DNA of 64,000 nt from Devosia lacusdianchii (GTDB lineage Bacteria; Pseudomonadota; Alphaproteobacteria; Rhizobiales; Devosiaceae), in the NCBI RefSeq assembly GCF_022429625.1, contig NZ_CP092483.1:496001-560000 (forward strand). Reading direction: 5' to 3'. The notes beneath the pieces were generated by a model that did no database searches, was not told the DNA's origin, and saw only the letters and a list, made by a program, of their open reading frames with translations. This document shows positions 17,085 through 25,005 of the stretch, in pieces. Made by a program: the position numbers and the translations under genes. Position 1 is the stretch's first letter; every line of letters begins with the position of its first letter.

Positions 17085-18083
17085 ATGAACTTCTTGGAGA
17101 TGCTGGCGCAACGCGAATTCCTCATCGCCGTCCTGGCCGCCGTTTCGGCTGCCGCCGTGGTCTTCACCTTCGGCTCGGGCTTCATCGTCAAGTCCGAGAT
17201 GAAGGATCGCATCAAGCGCGTTGCGCTCGAACGTGACAAGATGCGCGCCGAGGAAATGGCGCGCCTGCGTGGCAGCGGCGTGGCCGACAGCCGCTCCATT
17301 CGCCGCTCCGGCGAGACCAAGACCTACATGAAGAATGTGGTGGATCGCTTCGATCTCAAGAAGGCGTTCCAGGACGATGCCACCGTCGACAAGCTGGCCA
17401 TGGCTGGCTATCGCGGGCAGGGGCACCTGACCACGTTTCTGTTCATGCGCTTTGCAACCCCGATCGTGGTTTTCGTGCTCTGCGCCATCTATGTGCTGTT
17501 CCTGGCCCCCGGTGGGCGGCCGCTCTACATGAACTTGGCCATTGCCATCGGCATCGGCATCATCGGCGCTTACCTGCCCAATGTCCTGCTCAAGAACACC
17601 ACCACCAAGCGCCAGATGTCGATCAAGCGCGCCTGGCCCGACTGCCTCGATCTTATGCTGCTCTGTGTCGAAGCCGGTATGTCGATGGAACACGCCTTCA
17701 AGCGCGTCGCCAAGGAAATCGGCCAGCAGAGCGCCGAGCTGGCCGAGGAGCTGACCCTAACCACCGCCGAGTTGTCCTTCCTCGAGGATCGCGGCCGCGC
17801 CTATGACAATCTCGGTCGCCGTACCGGGCTCGACGGCGTCAAGTCGGTGATGACCGCGCTGATCCAGGCCGACCGCTACGGTACGTCCGTGGGTCAGGCC
17901 CTGCGCGTCATGGCCGAGGAAGGCCGCGAGACGCGCATGATGGAGGCCGAAAAGAAGGCCGCATCCCTGCCGCCCAAGCTGACCGTGCCGCTGATCCTGT
18001 TCTTCCTGCCGGTGCTATTCATCGTCATCATCGCGCCGGCGGTGATCAAGGTCTTCGGCCCGGGCGGCGTGGCCGGCGGCTAG
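17085..18083 (+). CDS. tadC: Pilus platform protein TadC
   Basis: 332 residues, T2SSF-domain partner of TadB. Membrane segments are at about 12-32, 108-130, 140-165 and 300-325. The T2SSF core is ARPDCLDLMLLCVEAGMSMEHAFKRVAKEIG-like (about 185-215), followed by RTGLDGVKSVMTALIQADRYGTSVGQALRVMAEEGRETRMMEAEKKAA, the TadC hallmark. It is the last plus-strand gene of the pilus operon; the secreted-protease operon reads toward it from the other side with only 13 bases between the stop codons. Confidence 0.95.
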   Translation: MNFLEMLAQREFLIAVLAAVSAAAVVFTFGSGFIVKSEMKDRIKRVALERDKMRAEEMARLRGSGVADSRSIRRSGETKTYMKNVVDRFDLKKAFQDDATVDKLAMAGYRGQGHLTTFLFMRFATPIVVFVLCAIYVLFLAPGGRPLYMNLAIAIGIGIIGAYLPNVLLKNTTTKRQMSIKRAWPDCLDLMLLCVEAGMSMEHAFKRVAKEIGQQSAELAEELTLTTAELSFLEDRGRAYDNLGRRTGLDGVKSVMTALIQADRYGTSVGQALRVMAEEGRETRMMEAEKKAASLPPKLTVPLILFFLPVLFIVIIAPAVIKVFGPGGVAGG

Positions 18084-18096
18084 GCCGCGCGGCGTT

Positions 18097-19404
18097 CTAG
18101 CGGATTTCGGGCATCGCACCGGCGGCCGACAGGTCGACGCCATAGTTCGGGAAGAAGGTCGTGCGGGGATAGGCGCAGAGGTTCGCTTCCGGCGCCGCTG
18201 ATCCGGCATGCACGCCCGCCAGCGCCCAGCCGGCCCCTTTCTCGACGAAGATCGGGCTGCCGCTAAAGCCGGCAAAGGTCTGGCACCCATGGTGGATGCA
18301 GCCATTGCCAACGAAATAGACCCGGCAGGTAGGCGCCGTGTCGACGCGCAGGCTGGACCGCAGGTCAAGCGCAAGCGCGTCGTTCGGCATGTCCTTTATC
18401 CCTGCGGCTGAGAAAAAACCGCCATAGATGGCCAGCCGGTCGCCATAGGATGTTGGCGCAGTGGCAAAGGGTTCGGGGCCGGCCGGGAAGTCCTGCAGCT
18501 TGAGAATGACAAGGTCGGTCAGCGGCAGGTTGGGATTGAACGCCAGGTCCTGCTCGACCTCATCGGCCGGCGCGATGTCGAATGCGAAGCGGTGGGGCGC
18601 GATGCCGGCAACCAACGCCACCGATTCCGGCAGTACATTGACGTTGGTGATCCGCTCCGTCGTATTGCCCGCGCCGTAGTCCTGGGCAAAATCCTCAAGG
18701 GTCTGACGCTCGACGAGGCAATGCTTGGCGGTGAGGACATACGGCCCCGCAATATTGAAGCCGGCACAGTAGACCGCCGGAATGCCGGTACGGAAGCTGC
18801 TGGTCAGCAGCACCAGCCGGTCGCTTATGCCGGCATCGACGATGCTGGCCTTTCCGAGGCAATTGTCGAGATAGACGGTGTACACCGCCCCCATATAGGC
18901 TAGCTCGTCTTCCGATATTGTCTCCGAAGAGCCCTCCAGCGCCCCCAGTCGCGCCACCGCGGCGTCGCAAAGCGTGTAGCGCTCGCTGGCCATGTATGCC
19001 TCGATTTCCGCCCATAGCGCCTCAGGGAGCGGGGGCGGCTCGTAGTCGGGAAATGCCGCCAGTTCCGCCTTTTGAAGCTCCGAGAAGGCGTCCTCGGGCG
19101 AGGTCTCCGCTGGCACATACGGCCTGCTGAGTTCCTCGAGAACACTGGTCATCAGCGCCTGCGGTACGGCCGGCATGCGGACGATGCTCTGCGGCTGCAG
19201 CACGACCTCGTCCAGCGCGTCCGCCTCCAGTTCAGCGCCGGAAAAAGCGCTCGCGCCCCTCCACGACGAGGGCTGGCTAAAGCAGGTGCCCGAGAGGATG
19301 CAGCCCGCCGGCAGCAGATAGGTCTGGGCCTCGGCGTCCTCCGCCATTGCCACCGGTGGCGCCGCAGCCAGGCAGGCAAGGACCAACGCAACCCGCCACC
19401 TCAT
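18097..19404 (-). CDS. Secreted trypsin-like serine protease with long pro-region
   Basis: 435 residues. A signal peptide (RWRVALVLACLAAAPPVAMA, cut near 21) is followed by about 170 residues that match nothing I know and may be an inhibitory pro-region, then an S1-type domain. The triad is visible: His228 in VLTAKHC, Asp297 in LTDLVILKL, and Ser381 in GFSGSP, the GDSGGP equivalent. A CX5C pair (Cys35-Cys41, CILSGTC) just after the signal peptide recalls the CX5C pairs of the two small proteins encoded upstream. Other Cys (213/229, 360/369/374) could form disulfides. The ATG overlaps the stop of the upstream small gene (ATGA). It is the last gene of a four-gene operon. Activity and substrate are unproven. 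Confidence 0.85.
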   Translation of the reverse strand: MRWRVALVLACLAAAPPVAMAEDAEAQTYLLPAGCILSGTCFSQPSSWRGASAFSGAELEADALDEVVLQPQSIVRMPAVPQALMTSVLEELSRPYVPAETSPEDAFSELQKAELAAFPDYEPPPLPEALWAEIEAYMASERYTLCDAAVARLGALEGSSETISEDELAYMGAVYTVYLDNCLGKASIVDAGISDRLVLLTSSFRTGIPAVYCAGFNIAGPYVLTAKHCLVERQTLEDFAQDYGAGNTTERITNVNVLPESVALVAGIAPHRFAFDIAPADEVEQDLAFNPNLPLTDLVILKLQDFPAGPEPFATAPTSYGDRLAIYGGFFSAAGIKDMPNDALALDLRSSLRVDTAPTCRVYFVGNGCIHHGCQTFAGFSGSPIFVEKGAGWALAGVHAGSAAPEANLCAYPRTTFFPNYGVDLSAAGAMPEIR

Positions 19405-19865
19405 TTGGCCCGCTCCACCAGGCCCTCTATCGCAAGCGAGCATGCTCCGTCGCCAAGGCAGCCAAGGACCTCGGGGGTCTGAAGCACCTTGAGTTCGACG
19501 GCGTTGACGCCTGCTGGCCAGAGCGGCGGTGTCGTCGCGGAGGCCTGTGTGAGTTCGATGATCCCGGCACGCCACCCGCTGAACAACGCGGCGCAGGTCG
19601 GATCACTGACGCATGATTGCACGCCGGCCCCCGAAAGCAGTGTCGGCGGCAGATCGCCGGCGGCTGTTGCATTAAGATTTTCGATGACCTTCTCGAGCGT
19701 CAGGTCGCGCTCGCTGCAGGCGCGCGTGAGCACGCAAGTCAGCGGCCCGCGCGGCCCAATCGGCTTCCAGTGGGTGTACCCCTCCGGCGGTGACGTTTGA
19801 CCCTGCGCCGTGCCGCCTGCCAGCAATGCCAGGCACAGAGCCGCACTGAAAGTCCGTATGTTCAT
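19401..19865 (-). CDS. Small secreted protein with three CX5C pairs, paralogue 1
   Basis: 154 residues; not a family I recognise. A signal peptide (RTFSAALCLALLAGGTAQG) ends near residue 22. The mature chain has KPIGPRGPLTCVLTRAC and then three evenly built CX5C pairs: Cys44/50, Cys85/91 and Cys136/142. It aligns over its full length with the next upstream product: GPRGPL, NLN, QSC, GW-AG, VEL and the three Cys pairs are shared. The start at 19865 gives a proper signal peptide; longer frames upstream do not. It overlaps the serine protease gene by four bases. It may be a protease substrate, inhibitor or chaperone; this is a guess from context. Confidence 0.85.
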   Translation of the reverse strand: MNIRTFSAALCLALLAGGTAQGQTSPPEGYTHWKPIGPRGPLTCVLTRACSERDLTLEKVIENLNATAAGDLPPTLLSGAGVQSCVSDPTCAALFSGWRAGIIELTQASATTPPLWPAGVNAVELKVLQTPEVLGCLGDGACSLAIEGLVERAK

Positions 19866-19915
19866 AGCCGTCTCCCGACGCCTATGTCGCGCTAGTTTGG
19901 CGATGTCTCGCCGCA

Positions 19916-20374
19916 TCATCTCGCCTGAGCTTCCTGCACGAGTGCGTCGATGGCCTGGCCGCAGGCCTCCATATCGAGGCAAGCAAGAATAGCCGGTGCC
20001 CGGGCTTCGAGTTCCACTTCGTCGAAGCCGTCCGACCAGATGGAACTGTCGATAAAGCCATTGGCTACCAGCCCCGTTACGCCAGCATGCCACCCATAGA
20101 GCGACTGCGCGCAGTCGAATTCGTCCCAGCATGATTGCGTACCGGCCGCCTCGGACGACAAATTGTCACTTCTCATAGTGTTGAGATTGTCGAGGATCCT
20201 TTGCAGGGCGGGATCACCTTCATTGCAAGCGCGAATAATGACGCAACCGAGCGGCCCCCGCGGCCCTCGGGGCTTTTGGTCCAGGCCGAGGTCGGGGAAT
20301 GCCGTCTGGCCCGAGACCCCGCCGCCGGCAGACAAGGTCAGGCACAAGGCCACGACAAAAGCGCGCGTCTTCAT
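19916..20374 (-). CDS. Small secreted protein with three CX5C pairs, paralogue 2
   Basis: 152 residues, a diverged copy of the product encoded just downstream. The signal peptide is KTRAFVVALCLTLSAGGGVSG. The mature part again shows KPRGPRGPLGCVIIRAC and three CX5C pairs (Cys44/50, Cys82/88, Cys132/138), with WSDGFDEVEL matching WPAGVNAVEL in the paralogue. The body is more acidic than paralogue 1. The gene starts two bases after the stop of the metalloprotease gene, so the two are tightly coupled. Tandem duplication followed by divergence is the simplest origin. Function unknown. Confidence 0.85.
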   Translation of the reverse strand: MKTRAFVVALCLTLSAGGGVSGQTAFPDLGLDQKPRGPRGPLGCVIIRACNEGDPALQRILDNLNTMRSDNLSSEAAGTQSCWDEFDCAQSLYGWHAGVTGLVANGFIDSSIWSDGFDEVELEARAPAILACLDMEACGQAIDALVQEAQAR

Positions 20375-20376
20375 AG

Positions 20377-21291
20377 CTACCTCCTTGGGGGATACATGGC
20401 GTTGAGCATGGCGATGTCGCCCGGCGACAGCTCGTTATTGTGCCGGTTGAGCACGCAGGTGGCCGTCCTTGGGTCGAGGAACATGTCGCCTGCCAGCCGA
20501 TAGTGCATGATGGAGGTCTTGTCGGGCGGCAGCACCGCAACGTCCTCGGGACTGTAGGTCGCGGTGATGCGGCCGTAATTCGCTTCCCGCCATTTCTCCA
20601 GGTCTTCGTCCGCCACGATGTCGGGGGCGTATGCAAGCAGCCCCTCCCAGTCGAGCTCTTCGCGACACTTGGAGTCCGGATGCTGGTGCTCGTGTACGGC
20701 GCCCAGTGTGTGCATTAGCTCGTGCCGGATCATGCCGTTCTGCCGGGTTGACCAGGATGGGCCATCCGCACCGCAGAGCGAAACAGTCGGCTCGTTCGGG
20801 TTTCGGGCCATCACATCTCGGCCCTGGCGGCCGTAATACCCCATGCAGAACGAGGTCTCGAACTTGATCTGCACATCGATCGGACGCGTGGGGCAGGGGG
20901 CGAGGGTGACCCCGGCGCCCAGATTGGTATGCTGCAGAATCTCCTCGAACAGCGCCATGACGTGGTCCTGCGCCTGCTTGGAGCCATCGAAGAAGCAGAC
21001 GCGCAGGATGTGATTTTGCGCCCAGAGCTTGCTCTTGAGCCAGTTCTGCTCGGGGGTGGCCATGCCGGCGGGGTCGAACTGCCGGATTACACTCAGAAAA
21101 TAGCCAGGATCGCCCTGTTCCAGCCCGCCGGCCGCCTGCAATGCGCGCAGCCGCAACGGGTTGATCAACTCGCCGCCCTCTAGGCCTTCTCCGCCGGTCA
21201 TTTCCTCATGGTGCATCTGCCCAGCAAAATCATGACCATGGGTCGGTAAACATAAGGCCAGGAAGAATAGGATTGCTATCGATTTCAACAT
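20377..21291 (-). CDS. Secreted astacin-like zinc metalloprotease
   Basis: 304 residues with a signal peptide (LKSIAILFFLALCLPTHG). The zinc site is HELMHTLGAVHE at residues 190-201, the long metzincin motif HExxHxxGxxHE of astacins: His190, Glu191, His194 and His200 are ligands and base. SIMHY at 260-264 is the Met-turn with its following Tyr, as in astacins. The first 90 residues are likely a propeptide. Six Cys outside the signal peptide could form disulfides. It is the first gene of the four-gene operon and diverges from a small lipoprotein gene. It would act in the periplasm or outside the cell. The bacterial astacin/M12 assignment rests on these motifs; the substrate is unknown. Confidence 0.88.
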   Translation of the reverse strand: MLKSIAILFFLALCLPTHGHDFAGQMHHEEMTGGEGLEGGELINPLRLRALQAAGGLEQGDPGYFLSVIRQFDPAGMATPEQNWLKSKLWAQNHILRVCFFDGSKQAQDHVMALFEEILQHTNLGAGVTLAPCPTRPIDVQIKFETSFCMGYYGRQGRDVMARNPNEPTVSLCGADGPSWSTRQNGMIRHELMHTLGAVHEHQHPDSKCREELDWEGLLAYAPDIVADEDLEKWREANYGRITATYSPEDVAVLPPDKTSIMHYRLAGDMFLDPRTATCVLNRHNNELSPGDIAMLNAMYPPRR

Positions 21292-21333
21292 CTTGACCGC
21301 CGTTGCTTGGTCAGAATTGTGAATTCATGCATC

Positions 21334-21352
21334 CGCCAAATAAACGTTGGCG
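21334..21352. promoter_or_regulatory. Inverted repeat in the protease/lipoprotein divergent region
   Basis: CGCCAA-N7-TTGGCG lies between the divergent metalloprotease and lipoprotein genes (gap 21292-21411), a suitable place for an operator that governs one or both. No regulator gene is adjacent. Confidence 0.35.
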
Positions 21353-21411
21353 AAAAACCACCGAGCAAATATATTGCACGGGATTGTGGAGACTACAATT
21401 AGGGGATGCAA

Positions 21412-21720
21412 ATGAAGTCAACGGCAATGGCAGTTGCATGCGTAGTTTTACTGGCTGGGTGTACAACCACACAGCAGGGCACAACTTCACCCGGTCAGGA
21501 GCACCCGTTTCAGCAGGCAACGGCGAGCCTGTGCCAGTTTCTGCCCACGGCTGACACGATCCGCAAACTGCTCGGCCTGAACGATCCGGCGTTGTCGACC
21601 GCGACCGAGGTCGCGAGCGCCATCTGTAGCGCGATCAAGTTCGATCCCAACGCGCCCGCATCGCCGGGCGGGCAGGCCAATATCAAAGGTGTGGTGATCG
21701 AGGGATCGTACCAGCGCTAA
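21412..21720 (+). CDS. Small lipoprotein of unknown function
   Basis: 102 residues. The start has a lipoprotein signal, MKSTAMAVACVVLLAGCTTTQQ, with the lipobox LAGC, so Cys18 should be lipidated. The ATG at 21412 has TAGGGG six bases upstream; the ATG at 21406 touches that site and is less likely. The mature part is Gln/Thr/Pro-rich at first, then has a helix region CQFLPTADTIRKLLGLNDPALSTATEVASAICSAIKF with two more Cys. It lies between the protease operon (divergent) and tadD (convergent, four bases apart). It could be a pilus accessory lipoprotein in place of the missing CpaD, but no sequence feature shows that. Confidence 0.75.
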   Translation: MKSTAMAVACVVLLAGCTTTQQGTTSPGQEHPFQQATASLCQFLPTADTIRKLLGLNDPALSTATEVASAICSAIKFDPNAPASPGGQANIKGVVIEGSYQR

Positions 21721-21724
21721 GGGC

Positions 21725-22495
21725 TTAGCCCTGTTCGATCATGTCCCAACGGTTCTGCTGGGTCAGCAGGGCCCGGACATAGGCCATGTTGCTTTCCACC
21801 TGATCGGGTGGCAGCTCGGCGGCATACATGGCGCGGCATTCGTCGAACCGGCCCTGCAGGCCGACAATGAGCGCCAGGTTCTGCCGGATCCGGCTGGAGG
21901 CGCCGCGCATTTGCACGGCCCTGCGCAGGTGCTGCTCGGCGGCCGGCAATTCATTGGTCATGGCGTAGCTGAGGCCCAGATTGGCCTCGATCGAAGCCTC
22001 GCCGGGCGCGATGGTGAGCGCCTGCGCATAGAGCTGGCGCGCCTCGCCATTGCGTCCCAGCTGGTCGAGCGTGGCGCCCTTGACCAGCAGCGCGTTCCAG
22101 TCCGGCGCATCGGGCCGGATGACATTGTCGAGCACGGTCAGGGACTGATCGAACCGGCCATCGGCTGTCAGCGCCTTGGCATAGGCCACCGAGATATCGA
22201 CATCCCGGGGATGGTAGGTCATGCCCATTTCGAGCGCCGCGACCGCCTGCTGGTTCTGGCCCACCGCGCGTAGCGCTGCCGCGTAATAGATGATGGTGCC
22301 CTTGTCCTTGGGGTTGGACTTATAGCGCGCGGTGAGCTCGGCCAGGCTTTGCTGGGTCTGGCCAGCCGGCATGCCGGAATAGTCGGGCGAGGGCATGCTG
22401 CCGCGATTGGAGGCGCAGGCGCTGATGGCCAGAACCGCGACACCGGCGAGCAGCAGGGTGCGCATGGGTCGGTAGAGGCGGTTGGCGGACGTCAC
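21725..22495 (-). CDS. tadD: TPR lipoprotein TadD
   Basis: 256 residues from a GTG at 22495, which has GAGGAGCT five bases upstream; the ATG at 22465 is the alternative. A lipobox (LAISAC) follows the hydrophobic stretch TLLLAGVAVLA. The rest is a series of tetratricopeptide repeats: IIYYAAALRAVGQNQQAVAALEMGMTYHP, VAYAKALTADGRFDQSLTVLDNVI, NALLVKGATLDQLGRNGEARQLYAQALTIAPGEASIEANLGLSYAMTNELPAAEQHLRRAV. TadD is the expected outer-membrane assembly lipoprotein of tad systems and normally lies next to tadC. Here it is inverted and set 3.6 kb away, with the protease operon between. Confidence 0.9.
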   Translation of the reverse strand: MTSANRLYRPMRTLLLAGVAVLAISACASNRGSMPSPDYSGMPAGQTQQSLAELTARYKSNPKDKGTIIYYAAALRAVGQNQQAVAALEMGMTYHPRDVDISVAYAKALTADGRFDQSLTVLDNVIRPDAPDWNALLVKGATLDQLGRNGEARQLYAQALTIAPGEASIEANLGLSYAMTNELPAAEQHLRRAVQMRGASSRIRQNLALIVGLQGRFDECRAMYAAELPPDQVESNMAYVRALLTQQNRWDMIEQG

Positions 22496-22542
22496 GGGCA
22501 GCTCCTCGGGCGATGGGCCCAGTCCAACCGAGCAATAAATCA

Positions 22543-22563
22543 TTAACCCTAACAGCCGGTTAA
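22543..22563. promoter_or_regulatory. TTAACC/GGTTAA inverted half-sites before tadD
   Basis: TTAACC (22543-22548) and GGTTAA (22558-22563) are inverted in the tadD/pepA divergent gap. They resemble two CtrA half-sites but do not have the TTAA-N7-TTAA spacing. Confidence 0.3.
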
Positions 22564-22639
22564 AGACGGGTTCGCAGCCGTTGCCGCAAGGCCGGTCGGC
22601 CGCTACAAGTTCTCGTGTTTTCAACCGTGCGAGTCCGCC

Positions 22640-23989
22640 ATGTCCAAGGCCAAAACCCTTCCCGTCATCTTCGTGGGCGAGGGTGATCTCGCAGCGGCCA
22701 ATCTCCCCACGCCCCAGCGCGCCTGGGCCGAGGCCAACGGCTTTTCCGGCCAGCGCGGACGGCTCCTGGCGCTGCCTGACGCGGGCGGCGCTCTCTCCGG
22801 TTATCTCTTCGGCACCGGTGCCGATGCCGGCCGTCCGGCCCTTGTCGCGGGCTTGGCCGGCGCCGCGCTCGCCGAAGGCATCTACCGGCTCGAAGGCGCC
22901 TATGGCGATCCCACGCTGGCGGCGGTCGGCTTCCGCCTTGGCGCCTATCGCTACGACCGCTACCGGCAGGGCAAGCCAGCGCCGGTGCTGACCAATCCCG
23001 CGGATGCCGATGGCGGGGAGGTCGATCGGTTGGTCGAGGCCGCCACTCTGGCCCGCGACCTGATCAATACCCCCGCCAACGATCTCGGCCCCGATGCACT
23101 GGAGCGCGAAATCCGCGCCTTTGCCACAGCCCGCAAGATGAAGATCAAGGTCACGGCAGGCGACGATCTGCTCAAGGCCAATTTCCCGATGATCCATGCC
23201 GTGGGCCGCGCCAGTGCCGAAGCGCCGCGCCTGGTCGAGTTGACCTGGGGTAATGCCGGGGATCCCAAGGTCACCCTCGTCGGCAAGGGCGTCACCTTCG
23301 ATACCGGCGGCCTCGACATCAAGGCCGCCGCCGGCATGCTGCTGATGAAGAAGGATATGGGTGGCGCCGCCAACATCCTGGGTCTCGCCCACGCCATCGT
23401 CTCGGCCAAGCTCAAGGTGCGGTTGCGGGTGCTGATCCCGGTCGTCGAAAACGCCATCTCCGCCGCCGCCTTCCGCCCGGGGGACATCCTGCGCTCGCGC
23501 AAGGGCATCACGGTCGAGATCGGCAATACTGACGCCGAAGGCCGGCTGATCCTCGCCGACGCGCTGGCACTGGCCGACGAAGAAAGCCCGGCTCTGCTGC
23601 TCGACATGGCGACGCTGACTGGTGCCGCTCGCGTCGCTCTGGGCCCCGACCTGCCGCCGCTCTATTCCACCGACGACGACTTCGCGCGCGCGCTGATGGC
23701 AGCCGGCGCTGCGAGCGATGATCCCTTGTGGCAGATGCCGCTGTGGTCGCCCTACGACGCGATGATGAGTTCCAAAATTGCCGACGTGAACAATGCCGGC
23801 AGCGGCGGCTTTGCCGGCTCCGTGACGGCAGCGCTATTCCTGCGCCGCTTCGTGAGCAACGCTGGTGCCTGGGTGCATCTCGACATCTATGGCTGGGCCC
23901 CCGAGGCGCGACCAGCGCGGCCGCAGGGTGGCACTGACCAGGGCATCCGCGCGGTCTACGGTGTGCTCAAGCAGCGCTATCCGGTATAG
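22640..23989 (+). CDS. M17 leucyl aminopeptidase family protein
   Basis: 449 residues, a cytoplasmic two-metal aminopeptidase. The C-terminal catalytic domain holds the metal-site blocks GKGVTFDTGGLDIKAAAGMLLMKKDMGGAA (first Lys, Asp and Lys/Asp) and the family signature NTDAEGRLILADAL, then LLDMATLTGAARVALG. The N-terminal domain is shorter than in E. coli PepA (503 residues), as in many alphaproteobacterial homologues, so I give no symbol. Its TAG stop lies inside the first of two operator-like repeats of the next gene. Likely role: peptide turnover. Confidence 0.93.
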   Translation: MSKAKTLPVIFVGEGDLAAANLPTPQRAWAEANGFSGQRGRLLALPDAGGALSGYLFGTGADAGRPALVAGLAGAALAEGIYRLEGAYGDPTLAAVGFRLGAYRYDRYRQGKPAPVLTNPADADGGEVDRLVEAATLARDLINTPANDLGPDALEREIRAFATARKMKIKVTAGDDLLKANFPMIHAVGRASAEAPRLVELTWGNAGDPKVTLVGKGVTFDTGGLDIKAAAGMLLMKKDMGGAANILGLAHAIVSAKLKVRLRVLIPVVENAISAAAFRPGDILRSRKGITVEIGNTDAEGRLILADALALADEESPALLLDMATLTGAARVALGPDLPPLYSTDDDFARALMAAGAASDDPLWQMPLWSPYDAMMSSKIADVNNAGSGGFAGSVTAALFLRRFVSNAGAWVHLDIYGWAPEARPARPQGGTDQGIRAVYGVLKQRYPV

Positions 23990-24024
23990 TTGACTTTGAC
24001 AACTAAGTGGTTGACCATGTCAAC
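23988..24024 (+). promoter_or_regulatory. Two operator-like palindromes at the start of the MarR-GNAT gene
   Basis: GTTGAC-CAT-GTCAAC at 24010-24024 is a perfect 6-3-6 palindrome that includes the ATG start codon. A second copy, GTTGAC-TTT-GACAAC at 23989-24003, has one mismatch and overlaps the pepA stop. The centres are 21 bp apart, two helical turns, which suits two MarR dimers on one face and self-repression. Confidence 0.6.
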
Positions 24025-24976
24025 AATTGACGTGGGTATGATCATGGCCGCCGATGCGACTGGACACATTGCTGAAATTCGTGCGTTCAACCGCTTCTAT
24101 ACCGGCCAGATCGGTCTGCTCGAGGAGCAGTTCGCCGACGGGCCGCTGACGCTGCCCGAGGCGCGAGTGCTCTACGAGATCGACGCCCGCGGCCACACCA
24201 CGGCCCGCGACCTGCTCAAGCAATTGCGCATGGATCGCGGTTATCTCAGCCGCATGCTGGCCAAGTTCGTCGATGCCGGACTGACCTCGGTGTCGCCGAC
24301 GCCCGGCGACCGCCGCAGCAACACCGTGGCGCTGACCAGCGATGGCGATATCATCGTCGAACGGCTCAACCAACGTTCCGACGACGCGGTTGCGGATCTC
24401 GTCCACCGGCTGAGCGATAGTCAGAAGAGCGAACTGGCTGACGCCATGCGGACGATCCGGCGGCTGCTGGGCGACGACGCGCTGCAACGCGGGCCGGTCG
24501 TGGTTCGTGGCCATCGGCTGGGCGAACTGGGTCTGCTGACCCATCGCCAGGGTCTCATCTACAACGAGCAGTTCGGCTGGAACATCGAGTTCGAGGCGCT
24601 GATCGCGGGCATCTATTCGCAGTTTCAGTTCGCCCCGGCAGCGCCGGCCAAGGACCTGTGGGTGGCCGAGCAGGATGGTCGCATCGTCGGCTCGATCTTC
24701 GTCATGCCATCAGATGGCCTGCCGGGCTCGGCCCAGTTGCGCATGCTCTATGTCGAACCCTCGGCGCGCGGGCAGGGTGTCGGGACTACCCTGGTCGCCC
24801 AAGCGGTCGGCTTTGCGCGCCAGCATGGCTATGAACGCATGCGACTCTGGACCCATACCAACCAGGAATCGGCTCGCAAGCTCTACGCCGCCGCCGGCTT
24901 CCAGATCGTCGAAACCATGCCGGAGCACAATTTCGGCAAGGAGCTCATGGGCGAAATCTGGGAGCTGAAGCTGTAG
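24017..24976 (+). CDS. MarR-GNAT fusion: transcriptional regulator with acetyltransferase domain
   Basis: 319 residues from the ATG at 24017. Residues about 15-150 form a MarR winged helix (LTLPEARVLYEIDARGHTTARDLLKQLRMDRGYLSRMLAKFVDAGLTSVSPTPGDRRSNTVALT). Residues about 165-315 form a GNAT acetyltransferase with the acetyl-CoA motif VEPSARGQGVGTTLVAQAVGFARQHGYERMRLWTHTNQESARKLYAAAGF. Such fusions are common in rhizobia; substrates are mostly unknown. A TTG at 23990 would extend the frame through the operators and is unlikely. The perfect palindrome over the start codon suggests autoregulation. Confidence 0.93.
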   Translation: MSTIDVGMIMAADATGHIAEIRAFNRFYTGQIGLLEEQFADGPLTLPEARVLYEIDARGHTTARDLLKQLRMDRGYLSRMLAKFVDAGLTSVSPTPGDRRSNTVALTSDGDIIVERLNQRSDDAVADLVHRLSDSQKSELADAMRTIRRLLGDDALQRGPVVVRGHRLGELGLLTHRQGLIYNEQFGWNIEFEALIAGIYSQFQFAPAAPAKDLWVAEQDGRIVGSIFVMPSDGLPGSAQLRMLYVEPSARGQGVGTTLVAQAVGFARQHGYERMRLWTHTNQESARKLYAAAGFQIVETMPEHNFGKELMGEIWELKL

Positions 24977-25005
24977 CGAGCGAGTGGAGCCCCTGGCCCT
25001 GACCC

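Noticed and set aside
15227..17320. 697-codon open frame on the minus strand
   Set aside because: It is antisense to cpaF, tadB and tadC, which have full family motifs. Its composition (His, Ala, Gly, Asp, Glu, Arg) is that of a GC-rich shadow frame and it has no domain.
23990..24016. TTG start for the MarR-GNAT gene
   Set aside because: It would translate through the operator region and has no ribosome site; the ATG at 24017 begins the conserved part.
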